A DNA stretch of 64,000 bases from Treponema sp. (GCA_017470605.1 JAFUYH010000024.1:1-64000); one strand, 5' to 3'; counted from the first letter of the stretch, positions 1 to 9,984 are shown. Notes: generated by a model not told the origin, from the letters alone. Made by a program: numbers and translations.

Positions 1-73
1 GCTTCGGGCTGTAGGGGCAAAGTCTGCCCTAAACGCAAAATCATACATATACACACCGTATTCTTGTAACCAT

Positions 74-134
74 AAGACCGTCTTCTATCGCCGTAACTTT
101 AACTCCGGCAACAGGGGCGGTCTTTTTATTTTTA
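74..134 (+). terminator. Terminator-like hairpin ahead of the first gene
   Basis: Seven-base arms (aagaccg at 74-80, cggtctt at 118-124) enclose a loop with its own gccg/cggc pairing, and a T-rich run follows directly. It could end transcription of a gene left of the window or act as an attenuator in the leader of the lipoprotein gene starting at 158. The loop is long for a simple terminator. No gene is visible in bases 1-157. Bases 10-45 resemble the region downstream of the next gene (2703-2862). Confidence 0.4.
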
Positions 135-157
135 AATCATTTCATTTGGAGGAAAAA

Positions 158-2611
158 ATGAAAAGTAAGAGAGAGATTGCCCGGTCAAGCCGGGCAATGA
201 CAGGACGCATGACAAAAGGACTTACCGCCCTTCTTATGGCACTTGTCCTTGTATTTGGATTTGCTTCCTGCGATACCAGCACAGGAGGGGATGACACCCT
301 TTACCGCACCGTCACCTACAGCACGGAGTACGCCACCGCACCAGAAAAACTCACGGTAACTGACGGCACAGCCCTTACGGCAGAGCAGCTGCCCGCACTC
401 ACTGCGGAAGGCTACACTTTCGGCGGCTGGTATGACGGCGAGACAAAAGCCGAAGCCGGCTACAAAGTGACTAAAGATGTCACACTCACGGCAAAATGGA
501 TAAAAAACACCGTTATTCCCACACCTGATGACGGAGAAGATGACGGCGGCAACACAAGCGAAGCTACCAAGTACACTGTAACATTCAACACAAACGACGG
601 AACAACTGTTGTAGCGCAGAAAATAGAAAGCGGCAAGACCGCGACAGAGCCGACAGCTCCCACTAAGGACGGCTACACCTTCGGCGGTTGGTTTACCGAC
701 AGCAACTTTGCCACTGCCTTCACTTTCAGTACTGCGATAACGGCAGACATCACGCTTTATGCAAAGTGGATTGACGCATCAAAACCGACCTTCACAGTGA
801 CATTCAGCGTGGACGGAGCGACAACGACACAAACCGTTGAAGAAAACGCAAAGGCAACCAAGCCGACCGACCCGACAAAGAACGGCTACACATTTACAGG
901 CTGGTACAACGGCGACTCAAAGTTTGACTTCGACACGGCAATCACAGCGAATGTCACGCTCACGGCAAAATGGACGCTCATAAGCTACACAATCACTTAC
1001 GAAGGTCTGAACGGAGTCGAAAATCCCAACTCAGTCACAAGCTACACGGTTGAAAGCGAGACAATCACCTTGCAGAAAGCGACAAAAAACGGCTACACAT
1101 TCGTCTGGATGAAAGGTTCTGAGGAAGTGACACAAATCACAAAGGGAAGCACCGGCAACATCACCCTTACGGGAAAGTGGACTGCAATCAGCTATGAAAT
1201 CACTTATGTCCTGCCAGACGGAGTGACAAATCCGAATGTAACAAGCTACACAATTGAGACGGATACAATCACCTTACAGGCCGTAAGCCGTGAAGGCTAC
1301 ACATTCACCGGATGGTTTGATGCGGAAACTGGCGGAAACAAGGTTACAAGCATCGCACAGGGCTCAACCGGAGCAAAAACACTTTACGCCCAGTGGTGGA
1401 CTTTCAGTCTTCAGGTAACTGGCACTCCGTCAAAAACGCTTTACTATGTTGGCGACAGCCTTGACACAACAGGGCTTACGGTAACCGCCACCTATTCTGA
1501 CGGAAGCTCAAAGACGGTAAGCGGCTGGACTGTAAGCGGATTTTCTTCAGAAAGCGTTAGCCTTGGAAGCAAACTTACAATCAGCTACACAGAAGGCGGA
1601 CTTACAAAAACCGCAGATGTGGGCTTTTATGTAGCCGCAAGCGGAGCAGAGCCTACTGAAAATCCTGTAGCCCTTACAGACTACACTGGAACCCTTGCAG
1701 GCGGCACTTACTACGCCTTCGGAGACTTTCCCCAGACAGTTTCCGCCCTTACAGGAGAAAACGCCTACACAAGCGAGCCTGTTTATAACGGCTGGTACCT
1801 TGGAAGCGACGGCTACTTCTACGCAAAATGTACGGAAAACGCTTGTGAAACAGGCTACACCTATTCAGATGGCACAACAGTTGCACAGGCCAGCGCAAAC
1901 AGCACTAAATACTTTAAGGTTGAGCCAATCAAATGGCGCGTTTTGAACCCAAGTGCAAGTGGAAACAAGATTCTTTTAGCAGAAAGCATTTTAACTGCAA
2001 ATATTCCATACTACGGCACAGGTGATAACCGAACATTGAATGAAGCAACAGTTTATGCTAACAACTATAAGTATTCAAACATCCGTGCATACTTAAACGG
2101 AACTAAAAATCAGTTTGTAACGGACGGAGGAACGGCAACAGAAGATGATGTTGACTGGACAGGCAAAGGCTTCTTGCAGACAGCCTTTACAAACTCGGCA
2201 CAGAGCCTTATTGCCACAACTACAGTGGACAATTCTGCGGCAAGCACAAACCCTGCCTCAAATGCAAGTACATGGGACAGCGGAACAAACAATTATGCCT
2301 GCGAAAATACAAGCGATAAAATCTTTCTGTTAAGCGAAAAGGAAGCAACAACAAGTGATTACGAATTTACTGAATACGACCAAGATGAAAACAGCCGTAT
2401 AAGGGCAACTACGGACTATGCAAAGGCAAACTATGCATATCAGGAAGCTACAGCCGGCTACGGCGGCTGGTGGTGGCTCCGCTCGCCCTTCTGTTGGGGG
2501 GGTGACAACGCGCGCTACATCTACGACGACGGCGCTGCCGGTGCCGTCAACGGCGTTGACTGTGAGTTTTACGGTGTAGTTCCCGCTTTGTGCCTGTCGT
2601 CACAGGAGTAA
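158..2611 (+). CDS. InlB-repeat / Ig-like / DUF6273-like surface lipoprotein
   Basis: About 817 aa. ATG at 158 is chosen because GGAGG at 148-152 lies 5 bases ahead; an upstream in-frame TTG at 146 would overlap that site. A signal peptide ends in a lipobox FASC (Cys38), so an exported lipoprotein is expected. Five Listeria-Bacteroides (InlB B-type) repeats follow, each ending around GYTF.GW...L.AKW, then one bacterial Ig-like domain (YYVGDSLDTTGL motif). The C-terminal ~270 residues resemble DUF6273, including the WWLRSP motif and a VVPAL ending. The final ~30 variable codons differ sharply in base and codon use from the rest (see 2462-2611). A palindromic repeat forms part of the signal-peptide coding sequence. 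Likely role is surface display or ligand binding; the ligand is unknown. Confidence 0.85.
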   Translation: MKSKREIARSSRAMTGRMTKGLTALLMALVLVFGFASCDTSTGGDDTLYRTVTYSTEYATAPEKLTVTDGTALTAEQLPALTAEGYTFGGWYDGETKAEAGYKVTKDVTLTAKWIKNTVIPTPDDGEDDGGNTSEATKYTVTFNTNDGTTVVAQKIESGKTATEPTAPTKDGYTFGGWFTDSNFATAFTFSTAITADITLYAKWIDASKPTFTVTFSVDGATTTQTVEENAKATKPTDPTKNGYTFTGWYNGDSKFDFDTAITANVTLTAKWTLISYTITYEGLNGVENPNSVTSYTVESETITLQKATKNGYTFVWMKGSEEVTQITKGSTGNITLTGKWTAISYEITYVLPDGVTNPNVTSYTIETDTITLQAVSREGYTFTGWFDAETGGNKVTSIAQGSTGAKTLYAQWWTFSLQVTGTPSKTLYYVGDSLDTTGLTVTATYSDGSSKTVSGWTVSGFSSESVSLGSKLTISYTEGGLTKTADVGFYVAASGAEPTENPVALTDYTGTLAGGTYYAFGDFPQTVSALTGENAYTSEPVYNGWYLGSDGYFYAKCTENACETGYTYSDGTTVAQASANSTKYFKVEPIKWRVLNPSASGNKILLAESILTANIPYYGTGDNRTLNEATVYANNYKYSNIRAYLNGTKNQFVTDGGTATEDDVDWTGKGFLQTAFTNSAQSLIATTTVDNSAASTNPASNASTWDSGTNNYACENTSDKIFLLSEKEATTSDYEFTEYDQDENSRIRATTDYAKANYAYQEATAGYGGWWWLRSPFCWGGDNARYIYDDGAAGAVNGVDCEFYGVVPALCLSSQE
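176..198 (+). repeat. REP-like palindrome within a signal peptide
   Basis: A perfect 9-bp stem (attgcccgg / ccgggcaat) surrounds the loop tcaag and is followed by gacagg. The same unit occurs at 2672-2690 and, in slightly different form, twice in mnmE (16103-16125 and 16146-16168). Here it is read in frame and encodes the n-region residues IARSSRAMTG of the lipoprotein signal peptide. Confidence 0.8.
2462..2611 (+). other. Candidate diversity-generating variable region
   Basis: From the ttc codon at 2489 to the ggt codon at 2573, 25 of 29 codons end in C or T and most are NNC. The preceding 2.3 kb of the same gene prefers A-ending codons (gca, aca, gga). The segment sits at the extreme 3' end of a DUF6273/C-type-lectin-like domain, after the conserved WWLRSP motif. 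Scattered NNY codons at the C-terminus of a lectin-like protein are the expected trace of adenine-directed mutagenesis from AAY codons in a template repeat. A GC-rich hairpin lies 18 bases past the stop codon (2629-2652). No reverse transcriptase or template repeat lies in this window, so this is an inference. Confidence 0.45.
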
Positions 2612-2628
2612 ATAAGCCTCCCATTGTC

Positions 2629-2862
2629 ATTCCCGCGCTCCGACGCGGGAATCCCCCTGCATACAGGAGATTGCCCGGTCAAGCCGGGCAGGGACAGCGC
2701 AAGGGATTGTAGGGGCAAGCCGCAAGGCTTGTTCCGAAGCGAATGAAATGAGCGTAGGAATGGAGCGCGGCTAGCGCGGAACCCCGAAAAGCCCGACCGC
2801 CGCTTGGTGAGCGAAGCCGAACCAAACGGCGGTTGCGCCCTAAAACACACACCAAAAGCAAA
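2629..2862. repeat. Mosaic of palindromic repeats downstream of the lipoprotein gene
   Basis: Within the 441-bp gap 2612-3052 there is a run of palindromes: attcccgcg/cgcgggaat (2629-2637 and 2644-2652), tgcccgg-tcaag-ccgggca (2672-2690), a caagcc/ggcttg stem near 2713-2728, and a ccgccg/cggcgg pair near 2800-2835. The edges (tgtaggggcaa near 2706, and ccctaaa...caaaatcat near 2838-2865) resemble bases 10-45 of the window, suggesting a repeated 3' cassette. The rest of the gap holds a C9 tract (3032-3040) and no convincing gene. Confidence 0.6.
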
Positions 2863-3052
2863 ATCATTGCTTTCTCTCCCCAAACCACTGGTCAAAGTAA
2901 TCCATAAGATATTCTTTACCCATTCCGTGCAAATCTTCATAATCGGTTTGTAAGTGATTCAGCAACTTTGTATTAAAAAACTTTTCAAAAACGAAAAATA
3001 GTTGAAGTCCCCTGCACACAAAAAATCTCTACCCCCCCCCTCACCATAATTC

Positions 3053-3796
3053 CTATTCAACCTTAATCTGCGACAGCACCTGACCAATCGGCTCGTGAAT
3101 TACAAGGCTGGCGGCAGAATCCTGCGGAGTAAAACTCTTGTTTATCAGCACAAGGTTTTCTCCCTTAAAGTAGTTTACAAGCCCTGCCGCCGGGTAAACC
3201 GTAAGAGAAGTGCCCCCTATAATCAGAGTGTCCGCATTCATTATTGCCTTTACAGCCCCTTCAATCACCGCCTGATCCAGACCTTCTTCATACAAAACCA
3301 CATCCGGCTTAATAAGACCGCCGCATTTAGGGCAGTGGGGCAGCTTATCAGGAGCGTTTTCACTTTCTTCTATTATTTTTTCATCGTAAAAGGCATTGCA
3401 GTCCAGACAGTAATTGCGCAGAGTGCTTCCGTGAAGTTCAAATACATTCTTGCTTCCAGCCTTCTGATGCAGGCCGTCAATATTCTGGGTAACAATGGCT
3501 TTAAGTTTGCCTGCCATTTCCAGTTCCGCAAGTTTATAGTGGGCGGCATTAGGTTCAATTCCTTTTGGCAGAAGTTTCGCCCTGTAAAATCTGTAAAATT
3601 CAGGTGTATTCTTATAGAAGAAAGTTCTGCTTATAATTTCTTCCGGCGGGTAAGCCCATTCCTGATTATACAGACCGTCTACGCTTCTAAAATCCGGGAT
3701 TCCAGATTCTGTAGAAACTCCTGCTCCACCAAAAAATACAAGGCTTTTGCTTTTATTGATAATTTGTTGTAGAATAGCAACTTGGGATATATCCAT
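3053..3796 (-). CDS. cobB: NAD-dependent protein deacylase (sirtuin)
   Basis: This 247-aa protein has the standard bacterial Sir2 length and motif order. The NAD-binding GAGVSTESGIPDFRS stretch is near residue 20, TQNIDGLH is near 105, the catalytic His is in FELHGS near 121, and four zinc cysteines are in CLDC and CPKC. A GGTSL nucleotide-binding segment is also present. The family removes acetyl or longer acyl groups from lysines using NAD+, releasing nicotinamide and O-acyl-ADP-ribose, in the cytoplasm. ATG at 3796 is supported by AGGAG 8 bases upstream. It is divergent from the giant Ig-repeat gene. Sirtuin identity is secure; acyl preference cannot be told from sequence. Confidence 0.93.
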   Translation of the reverse strand: MDISQVAILQQIINKSKSLVFFGGAGVSTESGIPDFRSVDGLYNQEWAYPPEEIISRTFFYKNTPEFYRFYRAKLLPKGIEPNAAHYKLAELEMAGKLKAIVTQNIDGLHQKAGSKNVFELHGSTLRNYCLDCNAFYDEKIIEESENAPDKLPHCPKCGGLIKPDVVLYEEGLDQAVIEGAVKAIMNADTLIIGGTSLTVYPAAGLVNYFKGENLVLINKSFTPQDSAASLVIHEPIGQVLSQIKVE

Positions 3797-3899
3797 AAGT
3801 GAAATCTCCTCTAAATAAAGTATCGTAACTTTCTGCTCATAAAATAGAGCAAATCAGCCGATAAGTAAATAACCAAATTTATCTTTTTTGAGGTAGTTG

Positions 3900-6800
3900 A
3901 TGAATTTAAGTAAAAAGTTTTTCCAGATTTTAATTCTCGCATCAATTCTTATATCTCCATTTTTTGCTCATGGTAAAGGAGATGTTGAAGAACACCCTGT
4001 AGAAGATATGAACAGCTGGCAGGACGCTTTTGATTTGGAATCAAAAAAGGCCGGCAAATATAACATCATGATTACGGCAAAGGATTTGGGCGGTAATACT
4101 CATATTGAAGGGCCTCATAACCTCTTTATAGATCCAAATTCAGATTTACCTATTTGCGGTATAACAAACCCTTATCAGGGAATGCGCGTTGTAGGTAACT
4201 TGAACATTGTAGGTACTTGTGTTGATGATGATGGTGTTGCTTATGTAGACTTGATTTTGGACGAAGGGCTTCCTACAGAAAAACAGGTTCGCGCAGATGG
4301 TGCTGAATTCTGGTCTTATTATCTTGAAACAACAGATTTAGAAGAAGGTACTCATACAATTAAGGTTATAGGATATGATATAAATGCCACTCCTGTTGCA
4401 AGCAAACCTTACACAATTTCATGGCAGCTGGACAGAAAGCAGCCTGTAACAGAAGTTCGTGATAAGGAAATGGGCTTCCTTGTTTCTGGAAATGTTCGCT
4501 TCGATGGATTTGTATCAGACGGAAACGGAATCAAATCTCTTGAATATTCTGTAGATAACGGAACAACCTTTAATCCTGTAAAACTTTCAAATACAAAAAG
4601 CTATGATGTATGCTCTTTCAGCATTTCAATTGATACAAAGAAATTTAAAGATGGACCTGCAGTTTTATGGTTTAAGGCCCGCGATAAGGCTGGCTCTGTG
4701 GGAATGTATTCCTTCCTCTACTTTATTGATAACTCAAAACCTGCTGTAGATATTATTTCACCTGCGGCAGGCGATGTTGTAAACGGCAAGTTTTCTGTAG
4801 CAGGTTATGCCAAAGATACCGTAGGACTCACAAAACTTACATGGACTTTTGGTACAGAAAGCGGCGAAATTGAGCTTATTCCGGGAAACCCGTATTGGGC
4901 AGTAGATTTTGATACTACCGGTTCAAAAGAGAAATCCAGAAAATTTATTATTCATGCAGAAGATAAGGCTAAAAACTTTACTGATGTATCACGCGATATT
5001 CTTTTAAATCAGGAAGGTGATAAACCTGTTACAAGTATTTCTTTCCCTAAGGAAGGTCAGTCATTCAGTGAAAAAGATGCACTTTTTGTCCGCGGTATTG
5101 CAGTTGATGATGACAAGTTGCAAAGCGTATTCATTCAGCTTGATGATGGAGAAGTGATTGAGCAGGAAACTCGGGGTACTTTCTATCTTGATTTGGCACA
5201 GGCAGGCGAGCTTACAGCCGGAAATCATAAAATTACAGTTTATGCGGTTGATGTAAACGGTGTAACTGGAAATCCTGTTTCTGTAAATCTTGTTTCAAAA
5301 GGTCAGGCTCCTGAATTTTCTGATGAAAGACTTCTTATCGGTAAAGAATCTTCTGAATTTACAAACGGCATGGTTATTCATCCTGAACAGGGAGCCTCTT
5401 TTGCTGTTACAGTAACATCTGGTGTGGGACTTACAAAGGTTCATACAAAATATGAGTTTGGAAAAAATCAGGTTCAAGAAAATGATGTAGAACTTAAAAA
5501 TCTTTCTACTTATACAGTTACCCAGCCAATTGTACACGATGGGCCAAAAGGTTTTGTCCGCTTTACTGTAATTGCAACGGATACTCTTGACCGCGAAAAT
5601 GAATACAAGGCTGTTTATTATGTTAAAAATACTTCTGAATTACGTGCAGAAGAGCCTGCTATAATTCTTGATGACAGCAATATTGCAGAAGATGGCACAA
5701 TCCTTAGTGATCCGGAACATCCTGTTTCAGGTTATGTCCTTGGTCTTCTTGCCCGCTCCGCAGAACTGGTTCCTGCAACAGATTTTGCAGAAGTAGAACT
5801 GATTGGAAACAGTTTCCGCCTTGTTCCTAATCCGGAAGCAGTGGGAAGTTCACCAGATGTACAGGTTCGTGTAAAGACAGAAGAAGGCAAAACCCTTACT
5901 TCCCGCATAATCCGCTTTAAGTCAGATAACGTATTCCCTGTATTTGAAATTGAACAGGATATTTCCCTTGCCTTTAATGCAAATGAAGACCCGGAAGCTC
6001 CTGTAGAATTTTCTGGAAAAGTTACCTGTGAAACAGGCATTGGCAATATCGGTTATAGAATTATCCCTGTTATTTCAAGCATTCAGAAAGGCGTAATTGC
6101 CTCTTCTATGCTTGGGGAAATCCCAGAAGAACTGACTCCTATTGAAGTTGAGAAAGACGGCACTTTTAAGGTTGCTGTAGACGCTTCTGAGTTTGAATAT
6201 GGTTTCTATGTAGCAGAAATTATTGCAGAAAGTGCCGGTGGAAATAAAACTGCCACTGCATTTGCAATCAAGAAAATACCAGAGCTTGAAGAAGATGAAA
6301 AAGGCAAGATGCCTGTTCCAAAGGCTCCTGCTATTGTATGGATTAATTCCTTTGATGTATATGCCGCCGCAATTTATCAGGGCGAACTTGATACAGACTT
6401 TGCCGTATTTATCCGCAAAGACATGAATGAAGGCAATAATCCTGTAGATTTTACAGTTACTCCAGATACAGGCAAACCTGTAATTGCAAAATATACAGCA
6501 TTCAAAGAACCAACCCTTTCCGTTAATTTTGAAAACATAAATGAAGCAATGTATTTGAGCGGCGGAATGATAATTCTTCCATATATCGCTCAAAAAACAG
6601 ATATTCCTCAGTATCTTACACTTTCTATTGATACAGGGGCAGCCGTAAGCGGTGTTACTTATGAAATTTCAGGTGATGATGTTCCTGGCGGTCAGGCTTT
6701 GCAGAAGGGCAACGCAAAACTCATCAAGCCTCTTCCTGAAAATCCAACAAGGTGGATGGCAGAAATTCCTCTTGCAAATCTTCCTGTGCGTGTAAATAAA

Positions 6801-9800
6801 ATTTCTGCAACTGTAAAAGCTGGTGGAATGGAAAAAACAGTCACCGGTTCTATTATAGTTCTTAGGGAAGTAGAAGATTCATTAATTGATGATGATTATA
6901 AGATTTACGGCATTCCTGGTGCCGGTACAACTTATGACGCAGTTGATTCACGTTATGTCCTGAATAAGAATTCAAAGTATTATTACTATGTAAATGCTTA
7001 CGGCCCTATTTCTGCAGAATTAATTTCTGCAAGTCAGGGGCTGACTATAGAAACAATTGGAAAACTTGTAGTCCTTTCCGCAGAAAAAGACGGCATCTAT
7101 TCAAATGTTTCTATTCGTGTAAAAGATTACTTTGGCGATACCCACACATCTGAAACCTTAAACTTTATTTCAGATACTACTGCTCCAGAACTTCATATCG
7201 TAACGCCAGAATTACATGCATGGAACGGTAATTTTGTAAAACTTTCTGGAACTGTTGCAGATGAACTGGGAGTGCGTTCTGTAGAATATTCTTTTGATAA
7301 TGGTGAAACCTGGGAAGAAATAGCCATTTCTAAGGGCAAAGGTAATTCTCTTGGTGTAACCTACAGCAAGGATATTGATATTTCAGCTCATGCAGATGGA
7401 CTTGTAGATATTGATGTTCGTGCAACAGATATAGCTGGTCAGATTTCTTATGCACATTCCGCAATTTACAAGGATGTTACTCCTCCAGAAGTAAAAGTTA
7501 TACTTCCTCAGGATGTAGATGTTGTAAATGGTACAAACCTTATTGTATTTGATGTAAAAGATAATGCAGCCTTCCAGACCTCACAGTATGTTTCTCCTTC
7601 TGTAAAGGGCAAGAGTAATATTATTGAATTGCCAGAGCATCCTCTTGTTTATACACTTGTAGGTACAGAAGAAGCTCCTATTGATGATGCAATGTCTTTT
7701 GTCTTCAAGGATGAAGCAGGTAATTCTTCTTCTGTAGAAGCTTGGATGTTCAGTATTGATAATGAACAGGATCTGCCGGTTGCAGAAATTCACGTGCCGG
7801 AAGAAATGCAGGTTATTACAAGAGACTTTGTAATTTCCGGCGTAGTATATGATGATGATGGAGATTCTTCTATCTTCTATAAGATTGATGATGGAGAATT
7901 CAAGCAGGTTGGTCCAAATGAAATCTATAAGAGTCCAGACCCGAATGCTGAATATGGCCGCAATTCAAGTTTTGCCATTTCTGTTCCTCTGGAAACAATG
8001 ACAGATAATGAACACACCGTAACAGTATATGCTGTTGATATTAATGGCGTAAAGGGGCCGGAAGTAACCAGAACATACAGAATTTCTCTGGAAGAGCCAA
8101 AGGGTGCTGTAGAAAAGCCTACAATTGATACAACAGTCCGCGAAATTGTTACCCTTTCTGGCTGGGCAAGCGATAAGAATGGAATTGCCAGCATTCAGAT
8201 TTCTCTGGATAACGGTAACAGTTATAACGATGCCATTGGAACAACAGAATGGACTTACACTGTAGATAGCCGCGCTATTCCTGGCGGAACACAGGTAGTC
8301 TTCCTTAAAGTAACAGATAACTACGGAATTCAGGGGCTTTATTCAAGTTTGATAAATATTGATAACGATGCGCCTGTTTTGAATCTTGAACTTCCACTGG
8401 ATGATTCAACTACTTCTGGAACTGTATTCTTCTCTGGTTATACTTATGATAACGTAGAAGTAACAGACCTTTCAGTAACAATCCGCAATCTTGAAAAACA
8501 GGGAAAAGAAGTTGTCCGTCATCTTAAGATTGACCGTGTTATTGGTGAAACAATTGACATAAAGGATCTGACAGACGGCTTCTATAATATTGAAGTAACA
8601 GGAAAAGATAAGGCAGGAAACGTTACAAACGTAAGCCGAAACATTCACCTGGAAAAGAACCGTTCTCCGGCAACTGTAGATATTCTTTATCCTATGAACG
8701 GAGAACACAAGCAGGGTGTATTTACAATTTATGGTCAGGCTTCTGCAGAATATGACATCAGGTCTCTTAATCTTTATATAGATGGAGCCTTGATTGCAGA
8801 AACTACAATTACAGACTGCGGCTTCTTTAAGTTTGATATGGGCCCTGAAAACATTGGAGAAGGAAGCCACACTTATCGTGTAGACACTATCCTTGCAAAT
8901 GGAGTAAAAGTTCCTTCAAAAGAACAGACAATTACCTATTCTCCTGTCGGGCCATGGGTAACTATTGATAACTTTACCTATGGTGATTTTGCAACAAATC
9001 GTCCTTATATCCGGGGGCAGGCTGGTTATTCAATCAGCGAAGATGAACTGCTTCTTTCAAGAACAAAAGAAGCGTCTGCAGAATTAAAGGCAGCCGTTGC
9101 AGCCAAAAAAGTTGCTAAAATTGAAATCAGTTTTAATAACGGAAAGACCTTTACTCAGGTTTCTAAAAATGAAAAGTGGATGTACCGCATAGAAAATCAG
9201 GATTTGCCGGAAGGCTATCACTTCTTCCTTATCCGTGCCACAATGCAGAACGGAGAAGTTGCCGTAACCCGTACAATAATTCAGATTGATAACACGCCTC
9301 CTTCTATACGGCTTATTGCTCCTAATGTTGGTGGCCGATACAATCAGGAACTGGCAGTATCTGGACTTTCAAATGATGACGTTAAGCTGCAGGATGTTAC
9401 TATTGCACTCAGAAAGGGTGATAAGTCTTCTTACGAACTTCCAGCCTTTATGCAGGGTATGTATCTGGACTTCCGTTTCTGGGGCGCAACACTCTTCTCT
9501 GTTGGTGTAGGTCTTACAGCCTTTGGTGATGTTGTAAAGATTCAGGCCTCTTACGGTCAGTTTACACAGTCTCAGAGAAATGCAGTTTCTAATGTTCTTG
9601 GACGTGAGCTTACAGACGGACGCTACGGCGGACATGTGGGCAGCTTAAAGATTCTTGCTACGGTAACATCCATTCCGTTCAGTTATTTCTTGGGACATGA
9701 CTGGGACTGGCTGTATGCAGCAATCTCTGTTGGTGCAGACTTCTCCCTCTTTAGTGAAACAGGTAGTGGAAAACCTCAGATTTTGTCAGCAATTCTTGGA

Positions 9801-9971
9801 CAAATTGAGTTTCCTAAGGTAAAATTACAGAATGTAAAGGCATTCAGTACCTTTGCACTTTACACTGAAGCATCTTTGTGGTTTATTCCAACCGACGTTT
9901 TGAGCGTGAATAATGATATTGCAAGTTTTATTCCGCAGATAGCTGTTGGTATAAGAACCAATATTTTCTAG
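3900..9971 (+). CDS. Giant Ig-like repeat envelope protein with C-terminal barrel-like domain
   Basis: About 2023 aa. ATG 3900 lies 6 bases after GAGG (3890-3893); the in-frame TTG at 3897 is too close. A Sec signal peptide ends near HGKG. The body consists of roughly a dozen or more beta-sandwich modules, recognisable by repeated patterns such as G.A.D..GI.S...SLDNG and IDN..P.....P. The last ~170 residues lose this pattern and read as alternating amphipathic strands ending in an aromatic residue (TNIF), as in an outer-membrane or periplasmic barrel. It is likely cell-surface or periplasmic. The next gene starts 13 bases downstream and a third overlaps that one, so the three probably form one unit. 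Specific function is not recognised. Confidence 0.8.
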   Translation: MNLSKKFFQILILASILISPFFAHGKGDVEEHPVEDMNSWQDAFDLESKKAGKYNIMITAKDLGGNTHIEGPHNLFIDPNSDLPICGITNPYQGMRVVGNLNIVGTCVDDDGVAYVDLILDEGLPTEKQVRADGAEFWSYYLETTDLEEGTHTIKVIGYDINATPVASKPYTISWQLDRKQPVTEVRDKEMGFLVSGNVRFDGFVSDGNGIKSLEYSVDNGTTFNPVKLSNTKSYDVCSFSISIDTKKFKDGPAVLWFKARDKAGSVGMYSFLYFIDNSKPAVDIISPAAGDVVNGKFSVAGYAKDTVGLTKLTWTFGTESGEIELIPGNPYWAVDFDTTGSKEKSRKFIIHAEDKAKNFTDVSRDILLNQEGDKPVTSISFPKEGQSFSEKDALFVRGIAVDDDKLQSVFIQLDDGEVIEQETRGTFYLDLAQAGELTAGNHKITVYAVDVNGVTGNPVSVNLVSKGQAPEFSDERLLIGKESSEFTNGMVIHPEQGASFAVTVTSGVGLTKVHTKYEFGKNQVQENDVELKNLSTYTVTQPIVHDGPKGFVRFTVIATDTLDRENEYKAVYYVKNTSELRAEEPAIILDDSNIAEDGTILSDPEHPVSGYVLGLLARSAELVPATDFAEVELIGNSFRLVPNPEAVGSSPDVQVRVKTEEGKTLTSRIIRFKSDNVFPVFEIEQDISLAFNANEDPEAPVEFSGKVTCETGIGNIGYRIIPVISSIQKGVIASSMLGEIPEELTPIEVEKDGTFKVAVDASEFEYGFYVAEIIAESAGGNKTATAFAIKKIPELEEDEKGKMPVPKAPAIVWINSFDVYAAAIYQGELDTDFAVFIRKDMNEGNNPVDFTVTPDTGKPVIAKYTAFKEPTLSVNFENINEAMYLSGGMIILPYIAQKTDIPQYLTLSIDTGAAVSGVTYEISGDDVPGGQALQKGNAKLIKPLPENPTRWMAEIPLANLPVRVNKISATVKAGGMEKTVTGSIIVLREVEDSLIDDDYKIYGIPGAGTTYDAVDSRYVLNKNSKYYYYVNAYGPISAELISASQGLTIETIGKLVVLSAEKDGIYSNVSIRVKDYFGDTHTSETLNFISDTTAPELHIVTPELHAWNGNFVKLSGTVADELGVRSVEYSFDNGETWEEIAISKGKGNSLGVTYSKDIDISAHADGLVDIDVRATDIAGQISYAHSAIYKDVTPPEVKVILPQDVDVVNGTNLIVFDVKDNAAFQTSQYVSPSVKGKSNIIELPEHPLVYTLVGTEEAPIDDAMSFVFKDEAGNSSSVEAWMFSIDNEQDLPVAEIHVPEEMQVITRDFVISGVVYDDDGDSSIFYKIDDGEFKQVGPNEIYKSPDPNAEYGRNSSFAISVPLETMTDNEHTVTVYAVDINGVKGPEVTRTYRISLEEPKGAVEKPTIDTTVREIVTLSGWASDKNGIASIQISLDNGNSYNDAIGTTEWTYTVDSRAIPGGTQVVFLKVTDNYGIQGLYSSLINIDNDAPVLNLELPLDDSTTSGTVFFSGYTYDNVEVTDLSVTIRNLEKQGKEVVRHLKIDRVIGETIDIKDLTDGFYNIEVTGKDKAGNVTNVSRNIHLEKNRSPATVDILYPMNGEHKQGVFTIYGQASAEYDIRSLNLYIDGALIAETTITDCGFFKFDMGPENIGEGSHTYRVDTILANGVKVPSKEQTITYSPVGPWVTIDNFTYGDFATNRPYIRGQAGYSISEDELLLSRTKEASAELKAAVAAKKVAKIEISFNNGKTFTQVSKNEKWMYRIENQDLPEGYHFFLIRATMQNGEVAVTRTIIQIDNTPPSIRLIAPNVGGRYNQELAVSGLSNDDVKLQDVTIALRKGDKSSYELPAFMQGMYLDFRFWGATLFSVGVGLTAFGDVVKIQASYGQFTQSQRNAVSNVLGRELTDGRYGGHVGSLKILATVTSIPFSYFLGHDWDWLYAAISVGADFSLFSETGSGKPQILSAILGQIEFPKVKLQNVKAFSTFALYTEASLWFIPTDVLSVNNDIASFIPQIAVGIRTNIF

Positions 9972-9984
9972 GAGGACAAAAAGC

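Noticed and set aside
3032..3040. C9 tract as a phase-variation switch
   Set aside because: It lies after the stop codon of cobB and outside any visible promoter or coding sequence, so slippage would have no clear effect.
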